From contig NZ_JABJXT010000014.1 of NCBI RefSeq assembly GCF_013155295.1, positions 61,278-125,277 of the forward strand: a DNA stretch of 64,000 bases, in the 5' to 3' direction. Positions 1-9,821 of the stretch are shown here, piece after piece. Within the stretch, counting starts at the first letter, position 1. Each line of letters starts with the position of its first letter. Source of the DNA: Pseudogemmobacter hezensis. Lineage in GTDB: Bacteria > Pseudomonadota > Alphaproteobacteria > Rhodobacterales > Rhodobacteraceae. The notes under the pieces were generated by a model, which did not search any database, was not told the origin of the DNA, and was given only the letters and a program-made list of their open reading frames with translations. The position numbers and the translations under genes are program-made.

Positions 1-59
1 CGGGTCTGAACAAGGACACTGTGCCGGTGCTGGCGCGGGCGATTGCCTCGGTCCTGTAA
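1..59 (+). CDS. C-terminal end of an unidentified protein
   Basis: Only the last 18 codons are inside the window, ending in TAA at 57-59. The visible residues, GLNKDTVPVLARAIASVL, look like an amphipathic C-terminal helix and are too few to assign a family. The frame is supported by the strong terminator that follows at 83-115. The gene converges with the penicillin-binding protein gene at 137-2437. Confidence 0.55.
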   Translation, partial: GLNKDTVPVLARAIASVL

Positions 60-82
60 GGATCCCGGGCTTTAAAGATGCG

Positions 83-115
83 AAAAGGGGCGGGAGATCA
101 CTCCCGCCCCTTTTT
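83..115. terminator. Bidirectional rho-independent terminator
   Basis: A perfect 10-bp GC-rich stem (87-96 paired with 101-110) closes a four-base ATCA loop. It has AAAA on the left and TTTTT on the right, so it can act on both strands. It sits between two convergent genes. Confidence 0.85.
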
Positions 116-136
116 CATGAGCCTGGCGATTGGGGA

Positions 137-2437
137 TCAGTTCATCCCCATGGCTTCGCGGATGGCGCGGTCGATCTCTTCCTGGTTTTGCGAGGATGGT
201 GCGCCCTGCTGAACCGAGCCGCCATTATAGACCGGGGCGTTGGAGCCGTCGAAATAGGGCACCTCCTCGGGCATGACGGGGCGGTCGACGCCGCCGAAAT
301 CGGGCGAGGGGCCGAAGGCGCCGCCATTCTGGACGGTGTTCTGCGGGATCTCTTTCGGCAGCGGCATCGGCGGCACGCCCTGATTGATCGAGACCATCAC
401 CTCGCGCCAGATTTCAGCCGGAAGGCCGCCGCCGGTCACACCTGTCAGCGGGCGGTTGTCGTCATAGCCCAGCCAGACGCCAACCACGAAATCCGAGGTG
501 AAGCCGACGAACCAGGCATCGCGCGCCGAGTTGGTGGTGCCGGTCTTGCCTGCGGCCTCGCGGTCGGGCAGGCGGGCGCGGCTGCCGGTGCCGGAATTGA
601 TCACCTCGGTCATCATATAGATCAGCGCATGCGCCGCGGTTTCTGAGATCACCCGCTCGCCGATGCCGCCACCCTGGCCGAACAGCTCTTCATTCTCGCC
701 GCGCAGTTTCAGCGCACGCAGCCCGTAGGGGGTGACCGAAGAGCCGCCGTTCAGGATGCCGGCATAGGCGCCCGTCATCTCGATCAGCGTCGATTCGCTT
801 GCGCCAAGCGCCAGCGCCGGACCATCGGCCATCTTCGACGCCACGCCGAACTCTGACGCCACCTGTTTCACCAGATCGCGCCCGACCATTTCCGAGATCT
901 TCACCGCAGGGATATTGCGGCTTTCCTTCAGGGCCTGAACCAGCGTGATCATGCCCTTGAATTTATTGTCGTAATTCTTGGGGCTATAGGGGCCAGAGCC
1001 GGGGACATTGATCGTATAGGGGCTGTCGTCAACGTAATCGAGCGGGCTATAGCCCAGGTCCAGCGCCACCGCATAGACGAAGGGTTTAAACGCCGATCCG
1101 GTCTGGCGCAGCGCCTGGGTCGCGCGGTTGAAATCACCCGCACGCGGGATCGCGCGGCCGCCAACCATTGCCCGCACTGCGCCGTCCGAACTCATGACGA
1201 CAATCGCGGCCTGGGCGGTCGAGCCCTCTTTGACCTTGGTGTCAAAGACGCGCTTCAGCGCCTCTTCGGCCTTGCGCTGCAGATCCTGGTCAAGTGTGGT
1301 CTCGATCACCACATCCTCTGTGGTGTCGCGGGCCAGGTAGTCTGGCGTGGTTTCCATCACCCAATCGGCGAAATACCCGCCCGAGCGCTGACGCGCGGCC
1401 TCGGTCGGGGTGGCGGGATTGGCGCGGGCCTCATCCGCCTGGGCTTTGGTCAGATAGCCCTGTTCCTCCATCAGCCCGACCACCACATTGGCGCGGTTTT
1501 GCGAGCGCTGCAGGTTTGACGTCGGGGCCAGCGTTGACGGGGCCTGCAAAAGGCCCGCCAGCATCGCGGCCTCGGCCGGGGTCACGTCAGCGGCGGATTT
1601 GCCGAAATAGCGCTGCGCGGCAGCCTCAAACCCACGGGCACCGGCGCCCAGATAGGCGCGGTTCATATAGATCGCCAGCACGTCTTTTTTGGAGTATTTC
1701 AGCTCCATCGCGATGGCATAGGGCACTTCTTTCAGCTTGCGCTTGATGCCGCCGCCCCGGCAATCGGCCTCATATGCGGCCTCGGATTTCCACTCGTTCG
1801 GGTCATAGGGCACGCCAAGGCACAGAAGTTTCGCCACCTGCTGGGTGATCGTCGAGCCGCCATTGCCCTGGAACGCGCCGCGCCCCTCGGCCAGGTTGAT
1901 GCGGATCGCGCTGGCAATACCGCGCGGGCTGACGCCCAGGTGCCAGTAGAAGCGCTTGTCCTCGGTCGCCACGATGGCATTTACCAGATGGGGCGAGACA
2001 TTTTCGGTGGTGATCTGGCCGCCGAACATCTCACCGCGCCAGGCAAAGGTCTTGCCGTCGCGGTCCAGCATGGTGACAGAGCCGCGGGCGCGACCGTCAA
2101 GCAGCGCGTCAAGCGGCGGCAGCTGGCTGTAGAAATAGGCCACCGCCGAGCCGACGATCAGCACGCCGACCGCCGTCACGCGCCACAAAACGCCCCAGAT
2201 CATCCGCCAGAAGAACAGGATCGTGCCCAGCACAAAACCATGTTTGCGCCGCGCCGCGCTGCGCTTTGGCTTTGGCTGCCGCTTTGGCGCGGGCTTTTGC
2301 GGCGGTTTCCCGCGCCCACCACCGCCACCACCGCTGCCGCCACCGCCCGTTCTGCCGCCTGCCGCAGCCGCGGGGGCGCGCGGGGGATATCGTCTGTCTG
2401 CTACCAGGGGGGTCCGGCCCCCGCCACTCGTCGCCAT
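137..2437 (-). CDS. Penicillin-binding protein 1A family (bifunctional transglycosylase/transpeptidase)
   Basis: This 766-residue class A penicillin-binding protein polymerises lipid II glycan strands and cross-links peptidoglycan in the periplasm. A Gly/Pro/Lys-rich cytoplasmic tail (residues 1-66) precedes a membrane anchor (about 68-104). The glycosyltransferase-51 domain carries the TED motif with catalytic Glu at 158-160 and the GNGGSTITQQ motif near 191-200. The transpeptidase domain has the active-site SxxK at Ser448-Lys451, SRN at 506-508 and KTGTT at 631-635, so all catalytic motifs are intact. The short basic/Gly-rich N-terminus varies between relatives. It appears to be a single-gene unit ending at the bidirectional terminator. 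The family is certain; which numbered PBP it corresponds to is not. Confidence 0.93.
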   Translation of the reverse strand: MATSGGGRTPLVADRRYPPRAPAAAAGGRTGGGGSGGGGGGRGKPPQKPAPKRQPKPKRSAARRKHGFVLGTILFFWRMIWGVLWRVTAVGVLIVGSAVAYFYSQLPPLDALLDGRARGSVTMLDRDGKTFAWRGEMFGGQITTENVSPHLVNAIVATEDKRFYWHLGVSPRGIASAIRINLAEGRGAFQGNGGSTITQQVAKLLCLGVPYDPNEWKSEAAYEADCRGGGIKRKLKEVPYAIAMELKYSKKDVLAIYMNRAYLGAGARGFEAAAQRYFGKSAADVTPAEAAMLAGLLQAPSTLAPTSNLQRSQNRANVVVGLMEEQGYLTKAQADEARANPATPTEAARQRSGGYFADWVMETTPDYLARDTTEDVVIETTLDQDLQRKAEEALKRVFDTKVKEGSTAQAAIVVMSSDGAVRAMVGGRAIPRAGDFNRATQALRQTGSAFKPFVYAVALDLGYSPLDYVDDSPYTINVPGSGPYSPKNYDNKFKGMITLVQALKESRNIPAVKISEMVGRDLVKQVASEFGVASKMADGPALALGASESTLIEMTGAYAGILNGGSSVTPYGLRALKLRGENEELFGQGGGIGERVISETAAHALIYMMTEVINSGTGSRARLPDREAAGKTGTTNSARDAWFVGFTSDFVVGVWLGYDDNRPLTGVTGGGLPAEIWREVMVSINQGVPPMPLPKEIPQNTVQNGGAFGPSPDFGGVDRPVMPEEVPYFDGSNAPVYNGGSVQQGAPSSQNQEEIDRAIREAMGMN

Positions 2438-2540
2438 ATGCCTGTTGTCCGCTTTGCCGCGTGCTCTTTCGTAATCCGGGCAGAATAGCGGGTTGTGGCG
2501 GCTTTGCGAAGGGCAGGCGGAAACGATTCGAATCCTCTCG

Positions 2541-3046
<506 letters not shown>

Positions 3047-3079
3047 TCAGGGACCCGAGGGAAGGGGATTAAAGAAAAA

Positions 3080-4429
3080 ATGAAAAATATCTTGAAATAT
3101 TCAGGCCTTGCGGCAGCAGCATCGCTGCTGGCAGGCCTGCCCGCTTTGGCCCAGGAGGCCACAGAAGCAGTTGGGGAAGCCGTTGTCGAAGTCGTCGAGG
3201 CAGCCCCCACGCTGGATACCGGCGATACCGCATGGATGCTGATCTCGACCGCGCTGGTTCTTTTCATGATCCTGCCGGGCGTCGCGCTGTTCTATGGTGG
3301 CCTTGTGCGCACCAAGAACATGCTTTCGGTGCTGATGCAGACCACCGCCATCACCGCGATGTGTATCGTGATCTATGTGCTCTATGGCTATTCCTTCGCC
3401 TTTGGCGGCGCGGAAGGCCCCTATTTCGGCGGTTTCGGCAAGGTTTTCCTTGCAGGCATCACGCCTGACACGCTTTCGGGAACCATCCCGGAATATGTGT
3501 TCATCTCGTTCCAGATGACCTTTGCCTGCATCACCTCGGCGCTGATCATCGGTGGTTTCGCCGAGCGGATCAAATTCAAGGCCGTGATGCTGTTCATCTT
3601 CCTCTGGGTTTCGATCGTCTATTTCCCGGTGGCCCATATGGCCTGGGACGCGAATGGCCTGTTCTTCGGCTGGGAAGTCTTTGACTTTGCAGGCGGCACG
3701 GTTGTTCACATCAATGCCGGTGTCGCGGCTCTGGTTGGCGCGATCTGCGTCGGCAAGCGCGTGGGCTATGGCAAGGAAAACATGCAGCCGCATTCGCTGA
3801 CCCTGACGCTGGTTGGTGCCTCGATCCTCTTCGTGGGCTGGTTCGGCTTCAATGCCGGTTCGGCGCTTGGGGCTGGTGCGGGCGCAGGCCTTGCGATGCT
3901 GAACACCTTCACCGCAACCGCTGGCGGCATCCTGGGCTGGGTGGTCGTCGAGACGATGCTGCGCGGCAAAGCCTCGATGCTGGGCGGTGCCTCGGGCATG
4001 ATCGCAGGCCTTGTGGCCATCACCCCTGCTGCAGGCGTGGTCGGCCCGGTGGGCGCGATCGTTCTGGGCGCGCTGGCCTCGGTTGCCTGCTACTACTTCG
4101 TCGCCGTCGTGAAGCCGAAACTGGGCTATGACGACAGCCTCGACGTCTTCGGCATCCATGGCATCGGCGGCATCGTCGGCGCGGTTGGGGCTGGCATCTT
4201 CTGTGCGCCTTCGCTGGGTGGCCAGGGCTTTGCGGGCGACCGCGGCATGGGCGAGCAGCTCTTCTACCAGGTCGCAGCTGTCGGCATCACCGTGATCTAC
4301 TGCGCCGTGGTTTCGTTCATCCTCTTCAAGGTGGTTGGCGCCCTGACAGGTGGTCTGCGCGTCAAGGAAGAGGCCGAGCGTGAAGGTCTTGACCTGACCT
4401 CGCATGGCGAGCGTGCCTATCACTACTGA
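3080..4429 (+). CDS. amtB: Ammonium transporter AmtB
   Basis: The product is a 449-residue Amt/Mep/Rh channel of the inner membrane that imports ammonium. An N-terminal signal-like segment (residues 1-25, ending ALAQ) is followed by about eleven hydrophobic helices. The two pore histidines are in GGTVVHINAG (His210) and FGIHGIGG (His360). GFAERIKFKA and GWFGFNAGSALGAG are typical Amt signatures. It is co-transcribed with the PII gene just upstream, whose product is expected to block the channel when nitrogen is plentiful. A bidirectional terminator follows at 4472-4504. Confidence 0.96.
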   Translation: MKNILKYSGLAAAASLLAGLPALAQEATEAVGEAVVEVVEAAPTLDTGDTAWMLISTALVLFMILPGVALFYGGLVRTKNMLSVLMQTTAITAMCIVIYVLYGYSFAFGGAEGPYFGGFGKVFLAGITPDTLSGTIPEYVFISFQMTFACITSALIIGGFAERIKFKAVMLFIFLWVSIVYFPVAHMAWDANGLFFGWEVFDFAGGTVVHINAGVAALVGAICVGKRVGYGKENMQPHSLTLTLVGASILFVGWFGFNAGSALGAGAGAGLAMLNTFTATAGGILGWVVVETMLRGKASMLGGASGMIAGLVAITPAAGVVGPVGAIVLGALASVACYYFVAVVKPKLGYDDSLDVFGIHGIGGIVGAVGAGIFCAPSLGGQGFAGDRGMGEQLFYQVAAVGITVIYCAVVSFILFKVVGALTGGLRVKEEAEREGLDLTSHGERAYHY

Positions 4430-4437
4430 GAATGCCG

Positions 4438-4460
4438 CCGGGGGGGCGCAATCCCCCCGG
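4438..4460. repeat. G6/C6 intergenic hairpin (dispersed repeat copy 1)
   Basis: CCGGGGGG (4438-4445) pairs with CCCCCCGG (4453-4460) around a seven-base loop, eight bases after the amtB stop codon. Similar hairpins occur at 12250-12271, 15412-15430 and 42044-42063. Confidence 0.6.
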
Positions 4461-4471
4461 CCTTTCCAAAG

Positions 4472-4504
4472 AAAAAGCCCGCCGGATCAAACCGGCGGGC
4501 TTTT
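4472..4504. terminator. Bidirectional rho-independent terminator between amtB and mlaC
   Basis: The stem GCCCGCCGG (4477-4485) pairs with CCGGCGGGC (4492-4500) around ATCAAA. It is preceded by AAAAA and followed by TTTT. It serves amtB on the plus strand and mlaC on the minus strand. Confidence 0.88.
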
Positions 4505-4531
4505 GTTATATCTTTGCGCGAAGGCTGCCGA

Positions 4532-5143
4532 TCAGGACTTTTGCAGATCCTGGATCAGCGCGTCGATATTGCCTTTGCGGCGGTCCAGCATCGCGCCGAT
4601 CTCGGTGCGTTCCGAGGCCAGCATGTTCACGCCCTCAATGATGATATTGAAGAACAGGTTGCGGCCCGATTTGTTCGAGACATGCCAGCGCACCTCAAAC
4701 GGCTTCTCGCCGCGCAGATAGGCGGTCGAGATCACCTCAAAATAGCTTTTCAGCGGTTTCGCGCCGGTGACCTCAATCCGCCCGCCGATGAACTCGCGGA
4801 AGCGGCGGCCGTATTTTCGGCTGATATAGCCCTGGAAGGCCTGGGTGAAGGCTTTCATCTGCGCCGCCGAGGCCGATTTCGCCGCCGGACCAAGTGCTGA
4901 GCGTGCGATCTGCGCGACATCGGCATAGCTGGCGAACAGCTTTTCAAACTGCGGATACATCTGGGCCTCAGAGCGGCCCGAATTGATGATCGCGTTGATA
5001 TCGGCCACGGCCTTGTCGATCAGGGCCCTGGCCTCGGCGTCAGACAGCGCGAAAGCGGGCATGGCCCCAAGCGCGGCAGCAGCAGCAAGGCCGGTGCCCA
5101 GGAAGTGGCGGCGCGAAAGGCCGGAAACCATATTAACAGACAT
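4532..5143 (-). CDS. mlaC: MlaC/Ttg2D-family phospholipid-binding ABC substrate protein
   Basis: A 203-residue periplasmic protein of the toluene-tolerance Ttg2D/MlaC family, which carries phospholipid between the MlaA outer-membrane complex and the inner-membrane Mla ABC transporter. The N-terminus SRRHFLGTGLAAAAALG is a twin-arginine-type signal. The conserved body runs from RALIDKAVADINAI to the C-terminal LQKS. I start it at 5143 because GAGGAC lies just upstream and this start gives the signal peptide directly; a longer open frame to 5356 overlaps mlaA. It lies 16 bp after mlaA on the same strand. No mlaBDEF genes are in the window. Confidence 0.85.
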   Translation of the reverse strand: MSVNMVSGLSRRHFLGTGLAAAAALGAMPAFALSDAEARALIDKAVADINAIINSGRSEAQMYPQFEKLFASYADVAQIARSALGPAAKSASAAQMKAFTQAFQGYISRKYGRRFREFIGGRIEVTGAKPLKSYFEVISTAYLRGEKPFEVRWHVSNKSGRNLFFNIIIEGVNMLASERTEIGAMLDRRKGNIDALIQDLQKS

Positions 5144-5159
5144 GTCAGTCCTCGCAGCG

Positions 5160-5951
5160 TCAATCCGCATATGGATCAATAAAGTCGTCTTCATAGGGGT
5201 CGATGAAATCGCCATCTGCCCCGTTCCCGTCACCACCCTTCGCCTTTGCGATATCGTGGCGGCGGTTTTGCTGATACAGCAGCCGCAGCTGTGCATAGCT
5301 GTCAGCGCTGTCATATAGGATCGAATCCACCGTGTCGGAATAGCGGTAGCGATCATTTAGGCGTGAAAGCCCTTCAATCGCCAGGGTCGCGGTGGCGTCA
5401 TCGCCTTTGAACACATTGCCCACCGGATCCATCGCCAGATCAACGGCAAAGCCGACGGTGTCGCGGACATTCGAGGGGCCCTCGATCGGCAGCTCGACAT
5501 AGGGGCCTTCGCCCACGCCCCAGACCGCCAGCGTCTGACCGAAATCGGCATCGGTTTTCGGCATGCCCAGCACCGAGGCCACATCGAACAGCCCGCCTAT
5601 CCCCGCCGTCGCATTCACCGCAAAGCGCAGCGTATTGGTCGTCGCCTCGCCAACCCGCGCCTGCAGCACCTGGTTGACCACCACGCCCGGCAGCCCCAGC
5701 GTATCGGCCACATTCGACACACCCTGGCGCAGCGGGTTCGGCACCACCGTGCCATAGGCCTTAGAGGCAGGCCGCACCAGCGCGGTATCCAGCCCCTTGT
5801 TGACCGCATGCACGCCGCGATTCATCGGCTCCATCGGGTCGTTGACCTGGCCCACGCCAGTGGTCTGGCCGCATGCAACCAGCGCCGTCAGCCCCATAAG
5901 CAGGGCAAGCGGGCGGATCAGGGACGGGTTTTGCAATTCGATGGCGGGCAT
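5160..5951 (-). CDS. mlaA: MlaA/VacJ-family outer-membrane lipoprotein
   Basis: A 263-residue VacJ lipoprotein that removes mislocalised phospholipid from the outer leaflet of the outer membrane. The signal peptide ends in the lipobox LVAC with lipidated Cys27. The family core follows: NDPMEPMNRGVHAVNK, then PNPLRQGVSN, and later GPYVELPIEGPSNVRD. The C-terminus is an acidic tail in which FIDPYED is followed by FIDPYAD, a tandem duplication. It is the first gene of a two-gene minus-strand unit with mlaC. The 177-bp gap to the divergent secretion gene at 6129 should contain both promoters. Confidence 0.9.
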   Translation of the reverse strand: MPAIELQNPSLIRPLALLMGLTALVACGQTTGVGQVNDPMEPMNRGVHAVNKGLDTALVRPASKAYGTVVPNPLRQGVSNVADTLGLPGVVVNQVLQARVGEATTNTLRFAVNATAGIGGLFDVASVLGMPKTDADFGQTLAVWGVGEGPYVELPIEGPSNVRDTVGFAVDLAMDPVGNVFKGDDATATLAIEGLSRLNDRYRYSDTVDSILYDSADSYAQLRLLYQQNRRHDIAKAKGGDGNGADGDFIDPYEDDFIDPYAD

Positions 5952-6128
5952 TAACTCGATCTCAGGACGTCGTGGTTCAGGCTGGCATATAAGTATTATT
6001 GCGCGACAGGCTTACGGTGTGGCAAAGCTCAAGACAACGGACATTCTTTCTGTTGGGCCGTGGCTGGCGGGCTTTGGCCATAATTCTCCTAGCCGATGAG
6101 TTGTTTTTGCAGCATTTGGAGTAACGGT

Positions 6129-7898
6129 TTGTCTAAAAATACTGCCCATCAGGGCGTTCAGCAGGGCCAGAGAGAGCTTTCCTCGATCCGGTCGCTGTCA
6201 CGCCGGGCCCTGTTGGCGGCCTTTGTGTTTTCGGTCTTTGCCAATCTGCTGATGCTGACCTCGCCGCTTTATATGCTGCAGATCTATGACCGGGTGCTGA
6301 TGTCCAGGTCAGAGCCGACGCTGGTCGCGCTGTCTTTGCTGATGGTGTTTCTTTTTGTGATCATGGGGCTTCTGGACCTGGCGCGATCAAGGATCCTGGC
6401 CCGGATCGGGGCACGCTTCCAGGAGGCGCTGGATCAGCGGGTGCTTTCGGCCTCGTTCCGGCGGCTGGCGCTGGTGCCCTCTGACGTCGAGGCGCGGTCG
6501 GCGCAGCAGGATCTTGAGACGATTGCCCGCTTTTGGGCCTCGCCTTTGCTGCAGGGGCTGCTGGATCTGCCCTGGACGCCGATCTTCATCGCGGTGCTCT
6601 TTGTCTTTCATGCCTGGCTGGGCTGGTTTGCGGTTGCGGCGGTGCTGGTGCTTTTCGTGCTGGCGCTGATCAACCAGCGCCGCACCGAGGATATCACGCG
6701 TGAGGCCACCACGGCGGGGTTCATAGCAGACCGCCAGGCCGAGAACCTGAAATCTGAATCCGAGCTGGTGCGCTCACTGGGGATGAGCGGCAGTGCCTTT
6801 GCCCGCTGGTATCACCTGCGCCGCCGTGCCCTTGTCCGCGGGATGGAGCTGTCTGACCGCGCCGGTGGCTATACGGTTCTGACAAAGACGCTGCGGGTGT
6901 TCCTGCAATCGGCGATTCTGGGGCTTGGGGCCTGGCTTGTTTTGCAAAACACCCTGTCGCCGGGGGCGATGATCGCGGGCTCTATCCTGCTGGGCCGGGC
7001 CTTGCAGCCGATTGAGGTTGCGGTTGGGCAATGGCCGATGCTGACGCGCAGCCGGGCCGCGCGTGACCGGCTGGCAAAGCTGCTGTCCGATGTCCCGCCA
7101 GAGGCGGCGCGCACGCAGCTGCCGCGCCCGGCGGGCCGGGTCGAGGTAACGGGGCTGATGGTGGTTCCCCCCGGCGATACCCGCCCGGTACTGCGCGGCG
7201 TCAGCTTTCGGGTCGAGCCGGGGCAGGCGATTGGCGTGATCGGGCTGTCTGGCTCGGGGAAGTCCTCGCTGGCGCGGGCGCTTTGCGGTGTCTGGCAGCC
7301 GGTGGCAGGGACGGTGCGCCTCGATGGGGCCACGCTGGACCAATATGACCCGGATACGCTGGGCAGCTATATCGGTTACCTGCCGCAGCGCGTCAGCCTG
7401 TTTGACGGCACGATCGCCGAGAATATCGCCCGCCTTGATGAGCAGGCCGATCCCGAAAAGATCGTCGCGGCGGCGAAAAAGGCCGCCGTGCATGATCTGA
7501 TCCTGCATCTGCCCAAGGGCTATGACACACCGGTCACCAGCATTGGCGGCCAGCTGTCTGGCGGGCAGATCCAGCGGATCGGGCTGGCCCGGGCCTTCTA
7601 TGGCGATCCGGTGATTCTGGTGCTGGATGAGCCGAATTCAAACCTCGACAATGACGGATCTCTGGCGCTGAACCATGCGATCCGTCATGCCAAGGCGGCG
7701 GGCTGCGCGGTCTTTATCATGGCGCATCGCCCGGCGGCGATTCAGGAATGCGAGCTGCTTTTGCTGATGAAAGACGGAGCGGTGCAGAATTTCGGCCCCC
7801 GCGATCAGGTGCTGCGTGAGACGGTCAGGAACGCAGGCGAGATCAACCGCGCCGCCCAGCCGGGCAATGGCCCCGCCCTCCAGGGAGGCGTGTCATGA
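6129..7898 (+). CDS. Type I secretion ABC transporter (PrsD/AprD family permease-ATPase)
   Basis: A 589-residue fused transmembrane/ATPase exporter of type I secretion. About six membrane helices occupy residues 25-300, with the family signature [15 protein letters not shown]. The ATPase has Walker [10 protein letters not shown] (about 372-380), the signature LSGGQ (about 476) and Walker [14 protein letters not shown]. There is no C39 peptidase-like N-terminal domain. I prefer the TTG start at 6129 because GGAG (6118-6121) is well placed; an ATG at 6096 in the same frame has no clear ribosome site. It overlaps the HlyD gene by 4 bp (ATGA). No substrate or TolC gene is adjacent, so the cargo must be encoded elsewhere. 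Confidence 0.9.
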   Translation: MSKNTAHQGVQQGQRELSSIRSLSRRALLAAFVFSVFANLLMLTSPLYMLQIYDRVLMSRSEPTLVALSLLMVFLFVIMGLLDLARSRILARIGARFQEALDQRVLSASFRRLALVPSDVEARSAQQDLETIARFWASPLLQGLLDLPWTPIFIAVLFVFHAWLGWFAVAAVLVLFVLALINQRRTEDITREATTAGFIADRQAENLKSESELVRSLGMSGSAFARWYHLRRRALVRGMELSDRAGGYTVLTKTLRVFLQSAILGLGAWLVLQNTLSPGAMIAGSILLGRALQPIEVAVGQWPMLTRSRAARDRLAKLLSDVPPEAARTQLPRPAGRVEVTGLMVVPPGDTRPVLRGVSFRVEPGQAIGVIGLSGSGKSSLARALCGVWQPVAGTVRLDGATLDQYDPDTLGSYIGYLPQRVSLFDGTIAENIARLDEQADPEKIVAAAKKAAVHDLILHLPKGYDTPVTSIGGQLSGGQIQRIGLARAFYGDPVILVLDEPNSNLDNDGSLALNHAIRHAKAAGCAVFIMAHRPAAIQECELLLLMKDGAVQNFGPRDQVLRETVRNAGEINRAAQPGNGPALQGGVS

Positions 7899-9235
7899 GT
7901 GGTGCCCCGATGGATCCGCAGAACATGACCACCCGGCCAAAGACAGGCCAATGGCCGGTGCGCGGCCCGGTTATTATCGGCGTTCTGGCGCTGCTGGCGC
8001 TGATTGGGGGCTTTGGTCTTTGGGGGGTGATGACCAGCCTCTCGGGGGCGGTGGTGGCCTCTGGTCGGATCGAGGTCGAGCAGAACCGGCAGGTCGTTCA
8101 GCACCCTGATGGCGGTGTTGTTGCCTCGATCGAGGTGGTTGAGGGGCAAAGCGTCGCCGCCGGTGACATCCTGATGCGCCTTGACGGGGCGCTGTTGCAC
8201 AGCGAGCTGGCGATTGTTGAGGGGCAGCTGACAGAGCTGATCGCGCAGCGTGTGCGCCTTTCGGCCGAGCGCGATGATCTTGATCAGCTTGAATTTCCGC
8301 AAAGCCTGCTTCAGGAAATCAACCAGCGCCCAGGTATCCAGGATCAGATCGACGGCCAGATCAGCCTTTTTGAGGCCCGCCGCGCCGCTTCGGCCAAAGA
8401 GGTCGAGCAGCTGACCCGCCAGATCGACCAGATTCATGCCCGGATCACCGGAATTGACGCCCAGGCCGAGGCGATCCGCATTCAGCTTGATCTGATCCGC
8501 CAGGAGCTGATCAGCCAGAAAAGTTTGCTGGAACGAGGTCTGACCCAGGCGGCCTCGGTTCTTGCTCTGCAGCGCGAGGAGGCGCGGCTTCTGGGGCAAA
8601 CGGGCGATATGATCTCGATGCGCGCCCAGGCCGAAGAGCGCATCACCGAGATCAATGTCATAATCGGCAGCGTTGATCTGAACAGGCGCGAAGAGGCCAC
8701 GGATCGCCTGCGCGAAATCGCCCCGGCCGAGCTGGAACTGGCCGAGCGCAGGCGTGCGCTGCGCGAACAGATCTCACGGCTTGATATCCGCGCCCCGGTT
8801 TCGGGCATAGTGCTTGGCCTTGGTGTGACGACGCCGCGCGCGGTGATCCGCGCAGCTGACCCACTGCTTTATGTTGTGCCGCAGGATCGGCCGCTGATGA
8901 TTGCGGTGCAGGTCTCGCCCATTGACATCGATCAGGTCCATGTCGGGCAGCAGGTCGAGCTGGTTTTCTCGGCCTTTTCCTCACGCACAACGCCGCATCT
9001 GCAAGGCAGGGTTACGGTGGTATCGGCAGATGCTTTCAGCGATCAGACGACCAAAGCCAGTTTCTACCGCATCGAAATTGCTTTGAATGAGGGCGAACTG
9101 ACAAAACTGGGCAGACTTCAGCTGATGCCAGGCATGCCGGTTGAGGCCTTCATTCAAACCGAAGCCCGCACGCCACTTGGTTATTTGTTGAAACCCTTCA
9201 TGGATTACTTCAACCGTGCGTTTCGTGAAAGCTGA
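7895..9235 (+). CDS. HlyD-family membrane fusion protein of type I secretion
   Basis: A 446-residue periplasmic adaptor linking the ABC exporter to an outer-membrane TolC channel. One membrane helix (about residues 24-48) is followed by a lipoyl half-motif ([19 protein letters not shown]), a long coiled-coil hairpin rich in Gln/Arg/Glu (about 105-295) and the second beta-barrel half with RAPVSGIV. It is translationally coupled to the ABC gene by the ATGA overlap and closes this two-gene unit. Three tandem palindromes lie immediately after the stop codon. Confidence 0.9.
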   Translation: MSGAPMDPQNMTTRPKTGQWPVRGPVIIGVLALLALIGGFGLWGVMTSLSGAVVASGRIEVEQNRQVVQHPDGGVVASIEVVEGQSVAAGDILMRLDGALLHSELAIVEGQLTELIAQRVRLSAERDDLDQLEFPQSLLQEINQRPGIQDQIDGQISLFEARRAASAKEVEQLTRQIDQIHARITGIDAQAEAIRIQLDLIRQELISQKSLLERGLTQAASVLALQREEARLLGQTGDMISMRAQAEERITEINVIIGSVDLNRREEATDRLREIAPAELELAERRRALREQISRLDIRAPVSGIVLGLGVTTPRAVIRAADPLLYVVPQDRPLMIAVQVSPIDIDQVHVGQQVELVFSAFSSRTTPHLQGRVTVVSADAFSDQTTKASFYRIEIALNEGELTKLGRLQLMPGMPVEAFIQTEARTPLGYLLKPFMDYFNRAFRES

Positions 9236-9237
9236 CC

Positions 9238-9303
9238 GGAGTTTTGCAAAACTCCGTCGCGGAGCCTTTAAAGGCTCCGTTCCGATTTCTTTCAAGAAAT
9301 CGG
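9238..9303. repeat. Three tandem palindromes after the HlyD gene
   Basis: Three perfect or near-perfect inverted repeats sit back to back. GGAGTTTTG/CAAAACTCC is at 9238-9255 and GGAGCCTTT/AAAGGCTCC at 9261-9278. The third has arms CCGATTTCTT (9282-9291) and AAGAAATCGG (9294-9303) around TC. None is followed by a T-run, so they are not ordinary terminators. The third is almost the same as a palindrome at 27115-27136. Confidence 0.75.
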
Positions 9304-9360
9304 GTTGCACCTGACCCGGGGGCAGCTAGGCTCTGCGCAGATATATCACTGGAGAACACC

Positions 9361-9819
9361 ATGTCCGTGGAAGCCCGCCTGAAAGAACTGGGCGTAACCC
9401 TGCCCGAAGCCCCGGCCCCGGTTGCGAATTATGTGGGCTTTGTCAGGACGGGGAATCTCGTCCATATTTCTGGGCAGATCAGCGCTGACGAAAACGGCCC
9501 GATCAAGGGCAAGCTGGGCGCAGATTTCTCGGTTGAGCAGGGCGCATCAGCAGCGCGTCGCTGCGCAATCTCGCTTTTGTCGCAGCTGCGTGCGGCATGT
9601 GAGGGCGATTTGTCGCGGGTGGTGCGGCTGGTCAAAATGAATGGCTTTGTCAATTCGACAGCGGATTTCATTGAACAGCCAAAGGTCATCAATGGCGCCT
9701 CTGATTTCATGGTCGAGGTGCTGGGGGACAAGGGGCGCCACGCCCGCGCGGCGGTATCGGTCAACTCTCTGCCGCTGGGCGTCGCGGTTGAGATCGACGC
9801 AATTTTTGAGATCCTTTGA
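9361..9819 (+). CDS. RidA/YjgF-family protein
   Basis: A 152-residue member of the RidA/YER057c/UK114 superfamily, in the longer subgroup that begins SVEARLKELGVTLPEAPAPVANYVGFV. RidA proteins hydrolyse reactive enamine/imine intermediates; this subgroup is poorly characterised, so the activity is inferred. The family block LVHISGQI and the late ARAAVSVNSLPLGVAVEIDAIFEI are present. I start at 9361, seven bases after GGAG; the open frame extends back to 9244 through the palindromes. It begins a plus-strand run with the glycerophosphodiesterase, which starts two bases after its stop codon. Confidence 0.85.
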   Translation: MSVEARLKELGVTLPEAPAPVANYVGFVRTGNLVHISGQISADENGPIKGKLGADFSVEQGASAARRCAISLLSQLRAACEGDLSRVVRLVKMNGFVNSTADFIEQPKVINGASDFMVEVLGDKGRHARAAVSVNSLPLGVAVEIDAIFEIL

Positions 9820-9821
9820 CC

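Noticed and set aside
3101..4423. A 440-codon frame opposite amtB
   Set aside because: His/Asp/Arg-rich antisense translation of a membrane protein gene; no family features.
6096..6128. Upstream ATG start for the first type I secretion ATPase
   Set aside because: No ribosome site ahead of it, whereas the TTG at 6129 has GGAG at good spacing; the added residues are Cys-rich and not typical.
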